From Croceicoccus estronivorus (GTDB lineage Bacteria; Pseudomonadota; Alphaproteobacteria; Sphingomonadales; Sphingomonadaceae), in NCBI RefSeq assembly GCF_001625325.1, contig NZ_JRQQ01000017.1:1-41958 (forward strand): 41,958 nucleotides of DNA, read 5' to 3'. The notes below the pieces were generated by a model. That model ran no database searches. It worked only from the letters and a program-made list of their open reading frames with translations, and had not been told where the DNA came from. This document shows positions 1 through 8,734 of this stretch, piece by piece. The translations under genes and the position numbers were made by a program. Every line of letters starts with the position of its first letter. Positions within the stretch are counted from its first letter, which is position 1.

Positions 1-33
1 GTCGCACTCGATATGATCAAAGAAAAAGAATAA
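1..33 (+). CDS. 3' end of an unidentified gene
   Basis: Frame 1 is open from the window edge to a TAA at 31-33 and encodes the tail VALDMIKEKE. A strong hairpin follows 23 nt after the stop, which fits the end of a real gene. Ten residues are too few to identify the product. The rest of the gene lies left of the window. Confidence 0.45.
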   Translation, partial: VALDMIKEKE

Positions 34-56
34 TCCAATCGCAACCGTTCGCACTG

Positions 57-94
57 GATACGGGCCACTCTCACGGGATGGAGTGGCCCGTATC
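57..94 (+). terminator. Strong hairpin, probable terminator of the upstream gene
   Basis: The arms GATACGGGCCACTC (57-70) and GAGTGGCCCGTATC (81-94) are perfectly complementary over 14 bp around a 10-nt loop. No T-tract follows, so termination would be atypical or Rho-assisted. The position just after the stop at 33 and before the mod promoter supports a transcript boundary. Confidence 0.6.
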
Positions 95-195
95 TCGAGC
101 GTGTAAGCGTCGCACATCCTGAAAGGATTGCGCGGCAGTCTTATGTCAAGGCGGGGGGCGAAGCGCGGATTTACCACTTTCCATCGACCATTCTT

Positions 196-213
196 TATAT
201 ATCATTGTATATA
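196..213. promoter_or_regulatory. ModE-box-like operator upstream of modA
   Basis: TATATA (196-201), a 6-bp spacer TCATTG and TATATA (208-213) match the known core of ModE operators (TATATA-N6-TATATA half-sites). It lies immediately upstream of modABC, and a ModE homologue is encoded at the far end of the same locus. The box ends 21 bp before the preferred modA start at 235. A bound repressor would cover the core promoter or the ribosome-loading region. Assignment is by motif and context. Confidence 0.7.
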
Positions 214-234
214 GATTGAATGGGATTCTCGCCA

Positions 235-1008
235 ATGTTCCGCATTTTGAGCCCGCTGCTGGCGGTATTGCTTCTCGTGCTGGGGAGTTGTTCCGATGCC
301 GGGCATGGGCGAGACGAGCCGCCGCTTGTGCTGGCCGCTGCCAGTTTGCAGGAAGCGATGACGGCTGCGGCAGATGCCTGGGCCGGGAAAGGGAATCCGA
401 AGCCGGTCCTGTCGTTTGCGGCCACTTCTGCGCTCGCACGCCAGATCGAGGCCGGGGGGGGAGGGGACATCTTCGTGTCCGCGGACGAAAAATGGATGCG
501 CGAGGTCGCCGAAAAAGACCTGATCGTGCCTGATAGCCGAACTTCGTTTCTGGGCAATGACCTCGTCCTCATAGCTCCGGCAAACAGCAACCTTGCCATA
601 CAGATCGCGCCCGGCTTTGCGCTGGGAAATGCTTTGGGCAATGGGCGGCTTGCCATGGCCGATCCCGATGCCGTGCCTGCCGGTCGATACGGCAAACAGG
701 CGCTTGTTTCGCTGGGTGTATGGGAAGCAGTTTCGGGCCGGATCGCAAGCGCGGAAAATGTTCGGGTTGCATTGGCACTTGTCAGTCGGGGGGAAGCGCC
801 GCTGGGTATCGTTTACGCGACCGATGCGATGGCAGAACCGGGAGTGCGCGTGATCGGCACCTTCCCTGAAAATAGTCACACGCCGATCCGTTATCCCCTG
901 GCTCTGCTCAAGACTTCGGACAATTCGAATGCGAAGGCATTCCGCCTGTTTCTCCTGTCATCCGAAGGCAGGGCCATTTTCCAGAGTTTCGGTTTCAGCG
1001 TGTTTTGA
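235..1008 (+). CDS. modA: Molybdate ABC transporter substrate-binding lipoprotein ModA
   Basis: Periplasmic molybdate/tungstate-binding component of the ModABC importer, 257 aa from the chosen start. The N-terminus is a hydrophobic signal ending in a lipobox-like LGSC near residue 18, so it is probably a lipoprotein. The ModA hallmarks follow: LVLAAASLQEAM, the FAATSALARQIE stretch, then GGGDIFVSADEKWM. ATG 235 is preferred over in-frame ATG 220 because GGGA at 222-225 serves it and because 220 lies only 7 nt after the ModE box. modB begins 5 nt after the stop, and modC overlaps modB, so the three form one operon. Length and order are typical of the family. Confidence 0.93.
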   Translation: MFRILSPLLAVLLLVLGSCSDAGHGRDEPPLVLAAASLQEAMTAAADAWAGKGNPKPVLSFAATSALARQIEAGGGGDIFVSADEKWMREVAEKDLIVPDSRTSFLGNDLVLIAPANSNLAIQIAPGFALGNALGNGRLAMADPDAVPAGRYGKQALVSLGVWEAVSGRIASAENVRVALALVSRGEAPLGIVYATDAMAEPGVRVIGTFPENSHTPIRYPLALLKTSDNSNAKAFRLFLLSSEGRAIFQSFGFSVF

Positions 1009-1013
1009 CATTC

Positions 1014-1715
1014 ATGACGCCTATCTCACCTTCCGAATGGGCCGTAGTGGCCCTTTCCCTGAAAGTCAGTTGTGTGGCGATCGTCATCATGCTGCCCGTG
1101 TCCTTCGGGTTGGCCTGGCTGCTGGAACGCACACGTATGCCCGGCAAGGTGCTGCTGGATGCGTTTGTGCACCTGCCTCTCGTTCTGCCGCCGGTAGTGA
1201 CCGGCTGGCTGCTGTTGCTGGCATTCGGCAGCAATGGCCCTGCTGGTCGCTTTCTCGCCGATACAATGGGCATCACTTTGATGTTCCGGTGGACCGGTGC
1301 GGCTCTGGCGGCTGCCGTAATGGCTTTGCCGCTGATGGTGCGCGCGATCAGGTTATCGCTGGGCGGAGTAGACCGGAAGCTGGAGGCTGCGGCCCGAACA
1401 CTAGGAGCAAGCCCATGGCGTACTTTCACATCCATCACGCTGCCATTGGCGATGCCTGGAGTCCTTGCAGCGGTGGTCCTGGGCTTTGCGCGGTCGATAG
1501 GGGAGTTCGGAGCTACGATTACGTTTGTATCCAATGTCCCCGGTGAGACGCGCACTTTGCCATTGGCAATTTATACGGCCCTGCAGGTGCCCGGCGGCGA
1601 AGGGATCGTGACAAGGCTCGCGCTGATTTCGGTGGCGCTATCCCTGGCCGCGTTGGTCATGTCCGAATGGCTTGTCCGGCGGGGGCGAACCGGGGGGGGC
1701 GGGCATGTCCTTTGA
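1014..1715 (+). CDS. modB: Molybdate ABC transporter permease ModB
   Basis: Inner-membrane permease of the molybdate importer, 233 aa, with about five hydrophobic spans. The C-terminal half carries the permease/ATPase coupling (EAA) motif: EAAARTLGASPWRTF, then the conserved FARSIGEFGATITFV stretch of ModB/CysT-type permeases. ATG 1014 is chosen; an in-frame TTG at 1005 would overlap the modA stop. The 3' end overlaps modC by 11 nt, indicating translational coupling. Confidence 0.93.
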   Translation: MTPISPSEWAVVALSLKVSCVAIVIMLPVSFGLAWLLERTRMPGKVLLDAFVHLPLVLPPVVTGWLLLLAFGSNGPAGRFLADTMGITLMFRWTGAALAAAVMALPLMVRAIRLSLGGVDRKLEAAARTLGASPWRTFTSITLPLAMPGVLAAVVLGFARSIGEFGATITFVSNVPGETRTLPLAIYTALQVPGGEGIVTRLALISVALSLAALVMSEWLVRRGRTGGGGHVL

Positions 1716-2328
1716 GGTCGATGTCTCCATCCGCCGCGGGCAAAGAATTATTGCTGCACGCATTGCTTCCTCGGAAAGTCTCGTCGCCCTGTTTGGCCCA
1801 TCGGGCGCGGGCAAGACCAGTATTCTGGAGGCTATTGGCGGGCTTCTGCGTCCGGAAAACGGGCGCATCGCGATCGCGGGGCAGGTCCTGTTCGACAGTG
1901 CGTCCAGGATCGCCCTGCCACCCGAAAAGCGTGCCTGCGGCTATGTATTTCAGGATGGGCGCCTGTTTCCGCATCTCCGGGTGCGCGATAATCTGCTCTA
2001 TGGCTGGAAACTGGCCTCCCCAGATCGTCGGTGGCTGACACTGGAAGTCGCAATGGAGTTTCTGGGAATTGCACATTTGCTGGATCGCATGCCGCACACT
2101 CTTTCAGGCGGTGAAGCACAGCGGGTAGCGATCGGACGAGCGTTATTGTCCGGCCCGCGTTTTCTCTTGATGGATGAGCCGCTCTCTTCGCTCGATTCCG
2201 CCCGACGGCATGAGATCATGCGATTGATTGAGCGGATCCGCGACGAGATGGACATCCCGATCCTTTATGTCAGCCATGACCGTTCCGAGGTGGAACGGCT
2301 TGCCTCTACTGTGATTGAGGTGGACTGA
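1705..2328 (+). CDS. modC: Molybdate ABC transporter ATPase ModC, short form
   Basis: ATP-binding subunit that energises molybdate import. Walker A GPSGAGKTS lies near residue 32, the signature LSGGEAQRVAIGRAL near 130 and Walker B FLLMDEPLSSLD near 150, followed by the His-loop SHD. It is only 207 aa. Canonical ModC is about 350 aa and ends in a TOBE/Mop molybdate-binding domain that is absent here. The in-frame TTG at 1672 is rejected because ATG 1705 gives the normal MSFEVDVSI start. It ends 3 bp from the convergent modE stop. Confidence 0.92.
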   Translation: MSFEVDVSIRRGQRIIAARIASSESLVALFGPSGAGKTSILEAIGGLLRPENGRIAIAGQVLFDSASRIALPPEKRACGYVFQDGRLFPHLRVRDNLLYGWKLASPDRRWLTLEVAMEFLGIAHLLDRMPHTLSGGEAQRVAIGRALLSGPRFLLMDEPLSSLDSARRHEIMRLIERIRDEMDIPILYVSHDRSEVERLASTVIEVD

Positions 2329-2331
2329 CTG

Positions 2332-2703
2332 TCAGGATCTCTGCTGTTCGAGTGGAGCGGGTAAGAGGTTGCATTCCAGAGCTGCCCAATCGGCACCGTT
2401 CTCAATCCGCCCGGCCTGCTTTTGCAGCATACGATAGTGTTGCAGGACTTCATGCCCGAAAGAGGTCACACGTGCCCCGCTTCGCGCTGAACCGCTGGGC
2501 ATCGTAGAGACGAGCGGTTCGCACCAGCAGCGGTTCATGACATCGACCAGCATCCAGGTTCTGCGATAGCTCATTCCCAATGCTCTGCCGGCAGCGGAGA
2601 TGGACCCTTCTTTCCCGATGGAATCGAGCAGATCCGCTTTTCCCGGACCCATGGCGATTTCGTCGCCGCACATGATCTGGATCTTGATCTTGAGCGTGTT
2701 CAT
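2332..2703 (-). CDS. modE: ModE-type molybdate regulator, DNA-binding domain only
   Basis: A 123-aa winged-helix protein resembling the N-terminal DNA-binding domain of ModE: GPGKADLLDSIGKEGSIS, AAGRALGMSYRRTW, then a VTSFGHEVLQHYRML dimerisation helix. Full-length ModE (about 260 aa) carries two C-terminal Mop domains that bind molybdate; none is present. ATG 2703 is chosen because the upstream extension has no family resemblance. The gene converges on modC and probably acts at the TATATA box at 196-213. How the protein senses molybdate without a Mop domain is unclear. Confidence 0.85.
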   Translation of the reverse strand: MNTLKIKIQIMCGDEIAMGPGKADLLDSIGKEGSISAAGRALGMSYRRTWMLVDVMNRCWCEPLVSTMPSGSARSGARVTSFGHEVLQHYRMLQKQAGRIENGADWAALECNLLPAPLEQQRS

Positions 2704-2782
2704 GACCGCTGTTCTGACTGAAGCTGTGGGGACGCGCAACGGTATGGTGTCCAGAGAGCCCTGCGGATCGCCGGCGTCCCTG

Positions 2783-3661
2783 TCAGGGCTGAAACAGAAC
2801 CCGCGTGGCGGCTGACGCGGCGGATGCACGATTTTCCACACCGACCTTGATGAAAACCTGTTCAAGGTGCTTGTTTACGGTGCGAGCGCTGATGTTGAGT
2901 ATTTCGCTCATATCCTTGTTGGACTTGCCCCGCGCGGTCCAGAGGAGGACTTCCGCTTCGCGCGGGGTCAGCCCGAAGGCTGCCTGCAACAGGATGGTTT
3001 CGTTTCCTTCGGACGAACGATCCAGTCGAAACAGATGATCGCCCCCGCCTGCGTCACCGAGGTGGGCAAGCGAAAACCGGCTGCCATCATCGCCAAATGT
3101 GGCGGTGGAACCGGGACTGGATGCAATGTTGTCCTGCACCTGCGTTCGGAGGGCGGCCAGCGTTTCCGGCTCCAGTCGCTCAATCAGCTTTTGCGCCTCG
3201 GGCGTAGTCCAGCCAATGGCCCCGGCATTGTTGCAAGTGAACAGAAGTGCCCCCATGCTTTCCAGGCCGGTCAGGGCGCTACGCGCCTTGTGAGCGTTGG
3301 CAAGATGGACACGGATGCGTGCGGCCAGTTCGTCCAGCACAATCGGTTTGGAGACATAATCGACGCCGCCTGCTTCCAGGCCCATGACGACGTGTTCGGT
3401 GTCGCTGAGGCCGGTCATGAAGATCACGGGGATATCAGCAGCGTTTTCTCTGGCCTTGATGAGGCGGCAGACCGCAAAACCATCGGCACCGGGCATTACT
3501 GCATCCAGCAGGATGAGATCGGGAGAAACACTGTCGAGCAGGGTCAGGGCCTGATTCCCGTTCGCGGCCAGTTCCGGGCTGAAACCCTCGCTGGTGGCAA
3601 AGCGTTCGAGCATGCTCAGCGTGTCGGGATCGTCATCCACGATAAGAATGACCGGCTTCAT
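2783..3661 (-). CDS. LuxR/NarL-family response regulator of the urea locus
   Basis: A 292-aa regulator. Residues 1-120 are a receiver domain with the acidic pair DD near 10, phospho-acceptor Asp in LILLDAVMPG near 53 and the conserved Lys in VSKPI. Residues about 125-225 form a linker that resembles a degenerate PAS-like sensor segment. Residues about 230-290 are a LuxR/NarL helix-turn-helix (LTPREAEVLLWTARGKSNKD, then ISARTVNKHLEQVF). Its ATG overlaps the sensor-kinase stop in an ATGA, so the two are translationally coupled and surely partners. Likely targets are the divergent urease and urt promoters, perhaps the inverted repeat at 12546-12628 (inference). Confidence 0.9.
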   Translation of the reverse strand: MKPVILIVDDDPDTLSMLERFATSEGFSPELAANGNQALTLLDSVSPDLILLDAVMPGADGFAVCRLIKARENAADIPVIFMTGLSDTEHVVMGLEAGGVDYVSKPIVLDELAARIRVHLANAHKARSALTGLESMGALLFTCNNAGAIGWTTPEAQKLIERLEPETLAALRTQVQDNIASSPGSTATFGDDGSRFSLAHLGDAGGGDHLFRLDRSSEGNETILLQAAFGLTPREAEVLLWTARGKSNKDMSEILNISARTVNKHLEQVFIKVGVENRASAASAATRVLFQP

Positions 3662-6600
3662 GATGTACTGCCCCGGCTATCGAGTTCTTCAAGATCGAGA
3701 AGCACGCGAATGCGTTCCAGAAGAACGTCAATGTCGTAGGGCTTGGTCAGGTAATCGTCATGAGGGTCGTCGGCACGGCGGGCTCGCTGGAAATCGTGAA
3801 CATTGGCGGAAACCATCAGGATAGGCACTGCATCGCCATGGTCCTTGCGGATCGTGCGGGCTGCATCCCATCCATTCATGCCAGGCATGGAGACGTCCAT
3901 GATAACCAGATCAGGTGGGGTCTGACGAAACCGGTCGAGTGCGGACTGGCCGCTTGCCGCGAAATCGAGCTCGAAACCGCAAGGGGACAAGAGGTCACGG
4001 GCGAGATCGAGGTGGGCCGGATCATCATCGACAATCAGGATACGTTTGCGGGGGCCGGAATAGCTATTGGCCAGGGTGGGAACATGGCCCTGACTTTCGG
4101 GCGGCTGGGCTTCGGAGAAGAACATCTTGACCTTGAATGTGCTGCCTACGCCGGGGGTGCTTTTGACAGTCAACTGGCCGCCCATGATGTCCACGAGTAA
4201 ACGGGTGATGGTCAGCCCCAGCCCAACCCCCGGTTGCCCGCGGACCGATTGAATGCGTTCGAAAGGTTCGAATATGCGGTCGAGATAGGCCTCGTCGATG
4301 CCCACACCTGTGTCCTGGACTTCGAACTCCGCCACAGGATTGCGCCAGTAGATGTTGAGCGATGCCGTCCCTGCGGGCGTATATTTGATGGCATTGGATA
4401 TGAGATTGATGAGAATCTGTCGAAGACGCTTCTGGTCGGTGTAAATCCAGGTCGGCAGGTGCGCGGGGCGACTGTGTTCGAACTGAATGCCGCGCGCGGC
4501 GGCCTGTACGCGGAACATATCGACGATTTGGGTCAGCAGATCCTGCAGGTTTACCCGTTCCCGCGCGATTCTTACCGATCCGTTCTCGATCCGCGAGACA
4601 TCGACAAGGCCATCGACCAGGTCGGAAAGGTGGGTTGCACTGCGGCGAATGACCCGGACGGCGTCGCCGACTTCGACATTGCTGTCGCGCTCCATCAATT
4701 GGGCATAGCCGGAAATCGCATTCAACGGCGTGCGGATCTCGTGGCTGATACCGATGATGTAACGGCTCTTGGCGAGATTGGCGGCCTCTGCCGCGTTCTT
4801 GGCGCGTTGCAGTTCGGCATCCGTGCGGGCGTGTGCTTCGATTTCCTCGATCAATGAAAGCGTTTGCCGTTCGGATTCATTTTCAGCCGCGCGTTGGCTT
4901 TCCCGCGCCAGGACGAAATACCAAACGCCGAAGCCTGCCGCGGCCATGAAGCCGACATATACCGCCCACAGGACGCCACTGAGCTTGGCCGCATCGATGC
5001 CGGTTGCAAGGCGTTGATAGTAGATCAACAGCAGCACGAGCCCGATCACTGCAATCGTTATCGCGTAGGCGATGAGGAACCGGACAATCCGTGCATAGAC
5101 GGCATCCGTCAGCGGGGCAGGGACTATTCGCCGTGCTATGGCGACCAGGCGGTTGATCGAGGGGGGCTGGTTCTTGCAGGCATCGTGGCAGCGGGCCTCC
5201 AGCGTACAGCATAGCGAACAGATGTTGCCGTCATAGACCGGGCAGAACGCCATATCGGGCGCTTCGAAGGTGTTACGGCAAACTTTGCAGGTACATTCGG
5301 GTCCGTCCAGCACATCGCGGGGGCGGGCGATGTAATGTTTTCCGCCAGTGGCCTTCGCGATGACCGGTGCCAGCAGGAACGCCACGGCAAGACCTATCAC
5401 CGGAGAGAACATCTGAGGGCCGGGCCCGAACAGGCCGGCAAAGCACAGCGTGGAGCAGATGATCGACCCTGCCATCGCGCCGACCCCGACGGGATTGATA
5501 TCGTAGAGATAGGCACGGCGGAATTCGATGCCCGGCGGGCTCAGGCCCAACGGCTTGTTCACCATCAGATCCGCGATGACCGCCCCGAACCAGGCAACCG
5601 CGAAATTGCTGTAAAGCGTCAGGACGCGTTCGACGACATTCTGGATGCCGCCCTGCATGAGCATGAGTGCGATAATGGTGTTGAATACGAGCCAGACCAC
5701 CCGGCCCGGATGGCGGTGTGTCAAACGGGAAAAGAAGTTCGACGAAGCGATGGACCCGGCATAGGCATTGGTGACGTTGATCTTGATCTGGCACAGCGCG
5801 ACAAAGACAGCGGTCAGGACGATTGCCCCCGTCTGGTTGGAGAACAGGCCGCCAAAGCTCATGAAATAGAGCATTGCCGGATTACCCGCATCGTTGATGC
5901 CCATGCCTTGGCCGAGTGCGATGACTGCAAGGAACGATCCAAGGGCAATCTTGACGCCGCCCAGCAGAATCCATCCTGGCCCGGTGAAGATGAGCGCGGT
6001 CCACCAGCGCCGGGCGCTGACCTCCTCCTTCGCAGGGAGGAACCGGAGGTAATCGACCTGTTCCCCGATCTGAGGGAGGAGGGACAGGAAGATGGCAAGC
6101 GCTATGGCGAAATTCTGCAACGGTTTCCCTGCCTCGGTGCCGCCGAAATGCACCCACCGTTCCAATCCTTCGGGACCTTGCATGGCGAGGAACAACAACG
6201 GCGTGACCTGCAACGCGAGCCAGAATGGCTGAGTCCAGTTCTGCCATTTGCTGATCCGTTTGAAGCCGTAAGCGGCGATGGGAATCACGACCACTGCACT
6301 GATGAGGTGCCCGATAGGTAGAGGAATGCCGAAGCACAGTTCCAGCGCGGCGGACAGAATGACTGCCTCGATCGCGAAGAGAATGAAAGTGAAGGAGGCA
6401 TAGACTGCTGACGTGATGGTGGAGCCGAGATAACCGAATCCCGATCCTCGCGTCAGGAGGTCCATATCGACCCCATAGCGAGCGCCATAGTAGCAGATAG
6501 GCAGACCGGTAACGAGGAAGATGGCAGCCGCGACGGCAAGCGCCCAGGCCATGCTGTCGAAGCCATAGCCAATGGTTACAGTCGCGCCGAGCGCCTCGCA

Positions 6601-6780
6601 TGCAAGAAATGCGATGGAGCCCAACGCCGTGTTGGCTACCCATGCGGGCGACCAGATACGCGCACGCATCGCCGTGAAGCGCAGCGCATAATCTTCAAGG
6701 GTCTGGTTGTTGACCCATTGGTTATAGCGCCGCCGCGTTCCGACGATGACCTGACGTTTTACGGCAACGTCCGACATCAT
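3658..6780 (-). CDS. Hybrid sensor kinase with N-terminal NCS1/CodB-like transporter domain and Cys cluster
   Basis: A 1040-aa membrane sensor. Residues about 25-480 form a polytopic domain resembling NCS1 (purine/cytosine permease, CodB) transporters, with around 12 hydrophobic spans. Residues about 496-536 hold nine cysteines (CTCKVC, CSLCC, CHDAC), suggesting a metal or zinc-ribbon site. Two more membrane spans lie at about 568-590 and 600-625, then a coiled coil. The HisKA box ISHEIRTPLN has its His near 680. The ATPase has NLISNAIKY, DTGVGID and GVGLGLTI. A C-terminal receiver has IMDVSMPGMNG with Asp near 962. ATG 6780 (or adjacent 6777) follows a GGAAAG site; an in-frame TTG at 6813 is rejected. 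Position after the urease genes suggests sensing of urea or a related small nitrogen compound, which is not proven. Confidence 0.88.
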   Translation of the reverse strand: MMSDVAVKRQVIVGTRRRYNQWVNNQTLEDYALRFTAMRARIWSPAWVANTALGSIAFLACEALGATVTIGYGFDSMAWALAVAAAIFLVTGLPICYYGARYGVDMDLLTRGSGFGYLGSTITSAVYASFTFILFAIEAVILSAALELCFGIPLPIGHLISAVVVIPIAAYGFKRISKWQNWTQPFWLALQVTPLLFLAMQGPEGLERWVHFGGTEAGKPLQNFAIALAIFLSLLPQIGEQVDYLRFLPAKEEVSARRWWTALIFTGPGWILLGGVKIALGSFLAVIALGQGMGINDAGNPAMLYFMSFGGLFSNQTGAIVLTAVFVALCQIKINVTNAYAGSIASSNFFSRLTHRHPGRVVWLVFNTIIALMLMQGGIQNVVERVLTLYSNFAVAWFGAVIADLMVNKPLGLSPPGIEFRRAYLYDINPVGVGAMAGSIICSTLCFAGLFGPGPQMFSPVIGLAVAFLLAPVIAKATGGKHYIARPRDVLDGPECTCKVCRNTFEAPDMAFCPVYDGNICSLCCTLEARCHDACKNQPPSINRLVAIARRIVPAPLTDAVYARIVRFLIAYAITIAVIGLVLLLIYYQRLATGIDAAKLSGVLWAVYVGFMAAAGFGVWYFVLARESQRAAENESERQTLSLIEEIEAHARTDAELQRAKNAAEAANLAKSRYIIGISHEIRTPLNAISGYAQLMERDSNVEVGDAVRVIRRSATHLSDLVDGLVDVSRIENGSVRIARERVNLQDLLTQIVDMFRVQAAARGIQFEHSRPAHLPTWIYTDQKRLRQILINLISNAIKYTPAGTASLNIYWRNPVAEFEVQDTGVGIDEAYLDRIFEPFERIQSVRGQPGVGLGLTITRLLVDIMGGQLTVKSTPGVGSTFKVKMFFSEAQPPESQGHVPTLANSYSGPRKRILIVDDDPAHLDLARDLLSPCGFELDFAASGQSALDRFRQTPPDLVIMDVSMPGMNGWDAARTIRKDHGDAVPILMVSANVHDFQRARRADDPHDDYLTKPYDIDVLLERIRVLLDLEELDSRGSTS

Positions 6781-6828
6781 GCTTTCCGGCTTCACTTCAG
6801 GGCCCGTTGCCAATCCTTGAGTGCTCCA

Positions 6829-7398
6829 TCAACCAAGGCCGGCAAGGAGCAGCCCCATGCCTGCTCCGGCCGCGCCGAATATGCGCAATGCGGGCAACGG
6901 AAGGATTCGCGACAGCCAGTATCCTCCTGCGTGAAGGATCGCGCTCGAAAGGAAGAAACCTGCCGCGAATAACGCCGGTGCTGCGCCTTGTGGCATCTCG
7001 ATGCCATGCGCCGCGCCATGCGCATAGCCAAAAGCTGCGACCGGCAAAATGGCGAGTTGTACCGGCGCTTCCAATCGGAATGCCGTGGCAAGGCCAAGTG
7101 CGATCAGCGAAACGAGAATGGTGGCTTCGACCAGGGAGCCTGAGATATATCCGGCAGTGAGGAACCCAACCACGAGGCTGGCGAGAAACGTTGCGGGAAT
7201 GAGCCAGCCGCGCCGTTTGACGAATAGTGCGGCGCCCAGACCAACGAAAAGCATGGCGAGCAGATGGTCAATTCCGGTCAATGGATGCATGATTCCGTTG
7301 GCGAAACCATGCGCGCCGTCATGCCCGGGATGGGCCATGGCGCTTGCGGGAAACAATCCGACAGCGAGCGCGGCGAGGCGGGATGGGAGGTGCTTCAT
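6829..7398 (-). CDS. ureJ: HupE/UreJ family membrane protein, probable nickel permease accessory
   Basis: A 189-aa protein with an N-terminal signal (cleavage near SAMAH), a metal-ligand-like start HPGHDG, then about six hydrophobic spans. The family motif [20 protein letters not shown] near residues 38-57 and the later [10 protein letters not shown] are typical of HupE/UreJ, secondary permeases for nickel found in hydrogenase and urease clusters. The ATG overlaps the ureG stop by 4 nt, so it is co-transcribed with the urease genes and probably supplies Ni(II) for UreC. Confidence 0.88.
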   Translation of the reverse strand: MKHLPSRLAALAVGLFPASAMAHPGHDGAHGFANGIMHPLTGIDHLLAMLFVGLGAALFVKRRGWLIPATFLASLVVGFLTAGYISGSLVEATILVSLIALGLATAFRLEAPVQLAILPVAAFGYAHGAAHGIEMPQGAAPALFAAGFFLSSAILHAGGYWLSRILPLPALRIFGAAGAGMGLLLAGLG

Positions 7399-8042
7399 GC
7401 CGAGTTCCTTTCCGGTAATCCGCCGGTTCTGGCAATGAACCCGGCAATCTCTGCAACGCCTTGGCCTGTGCGGATATTGGTGAAGACGAAAGGCCGCTGA
7501 CCGCGCATTTTCGCGGCATCGCGATCCATTACCTCAAGACTGGCGCCGACCAGCGGAGCGAGATCAATCTTGTTAATGACCAGCAGATCCGACCGGGTAA
7601 TACCCGGCCCTCCCTTCCGCGGTATCTTGTCCCCTGCAGAGACGTCGATCACGTAGATCGTGATATCTGCCAGCTCGGGGCTGAAAGTGGCGGCCAGGTT
7701 GTCGCCCCCGCTTTCGATCAGAATCAGGTCCAGCGCGGGAAAGCGCGCCTGAAGTTGCCCGACTGCGGCGAGGTTGATCGACGCGTCTTCGCGGATTGCC
7801 GTGTGCGGGCACCCGCCGGTTTCCACGCCGACAATCCGTTCCGGAACCAGAGATCCCGCGCGAGTGAGAAATTCGGCATCTTCACGTGTGTAGATGTCGT
7901 TGGTGATCGCGGCGATTTCGTAAGTGTCGCGCAGATATTTGCACAACGCGTCCATCAACGCGGTCTTGCCGGAGCCTACCGGGCCGCCAATGCCTACCCG
8001 CAATGGGCCGGATGAGGACGGGGGATTTGCCATCGAGTTCAT
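7395..8042 (-). CDS. ureG: Urease accessory GTPase UreG
   Basis: SIMIBI-class GTPase that powers nickel insertion into urease within the UreD-UreF-UreG complex. Visible motifs are the P-loop [15 protein letters not shown] near residue 18, the nickel-binding Cys-Pro-His in [14 protein letters not shown], the [15 protein letters not shown] segment and the guanine-specificity motif NKIDLAP. At 215 aa it is the usual length. ATG 8042 overlaps the ureF stop (ATGA); in-frame ATG 8033 is the alternative. Confidence 0.96.
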   Translation of the reverse strand: MNSMANPPSSSGPLRVGIGGPVGSGKTALMDALCKYLRDTYEIAAITNDIYTREDAEFLTRAGSLVPERIVGVETGGCPHTAIREDASINLAAVGQLQARFPALDLILIESGGDNLAATFSPELADITIYVIDVSAGDKIPRKGGPGITRSDLLVINKIDLAPLVGASLEVMDRDAAKMRGQRPFVFTNIRTGQGVAEIAGFIARTGGLPERNSA

Positions 8043-8734
8043 GTGCGAAACAACCTCGTATATTGGGTTTCGTGAGCCATGCAGCCGAGATCGGCGACAA
8101 GAGTGCAGCCGCCCATTGCCGCGAAAGGGTCGCCTTCAGGCAGTCCGTGGGCGTTTTCGACCGCCGCAAGGATGGGACCCCGCAATTCGCGCAGTACGGT
8201 CTGGCCATCGGTTTGCCCGAGCGGAACAAGCCGTTGGGCGGCGGAAACCAGATTGGAAACGGCTCCGTGCAACCATGCGGTCAGCCCCATGCGCAGGGGA
8301 ATGCCCCGGCAGGCGAACAACACCGCACTGGCCACGGGGTAGGTCAGGTTCTCATCGGTCAGGCTTTCGAGATAGCAGGAAAATCGCGAGACCCCTGCCG
8401 CGCTGATTGCAATCCGCCGGAAAGCCGCACCCTGCGCACAGCTTTCCAGTTGTCGTTCATATCCCGTCTGGGCGGCGACAGCGAGTTCGGCGACGTCGAG
8501 CAGCGCCGCGGTGTCGCCAGCGTCGGCCGCGCGCCAGGCATGAACGAAAATCACCAGATCGTTGTGGATCGCACCGTTTTCCAGTGCCGCAACAATCCAT
8601 TCGAGTGTGGTTTCGCGGTTGGTGACATGACCTTCCTCCACCGCCCACTCCAGCCCGCTCGAATGGGCAAAGGCGCCGATCGGCCATGCCGGAGACATCC
8701 AGCTCATCAGGTCGAACAAGTCGGTTTCAGCCAT
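8039..8734 (-). CDS. ureF: Urease accessory protein UreF
   Basis: Helical scaffold of the nickel-insertion complex that gates UreG activity. The 231-aa protein begins [20 protein letters not shown] followed by [15 protein letters not shown], the classic UreF N-terminus. The later [26 protein letters not shown] is the conserved C-terminal segment. ATG 8734 is chosen; an upstream in-frame extension to 8812 lies inside ureE and is not UreF-like. The start overlaps the ureE stop by 8 nt. Confidence 0.95.
   Translation of the reverse strand: MAETDLFDLMSWMSPAWPIGAFAHSSGLEWAVEEGHVTNRETTLEWIVAALENGAIHNDLVIFVHAWRAADAGDTAALLDVAELAVAAQTGYERQLESCAQGAAFRRIAISAAGVSRFSCYLESLTDENLTYPVASAVLFACRGIPLRMGLTAWLHGAVSNLVSAAQRLVPLGQTDGQTVLRELRGPILAAVENAHGLPEGDPFAAMGGCTLVADLGCMAHETQYTRLFRT

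Noticed and set aside
2704-2865. N-terminal extension of ModE
   Set aside because: The 54 extra residues have no similarity to ModE and run into the response-regulator gene. The ATG at 2703 begins the recognisable winged-helix domain.
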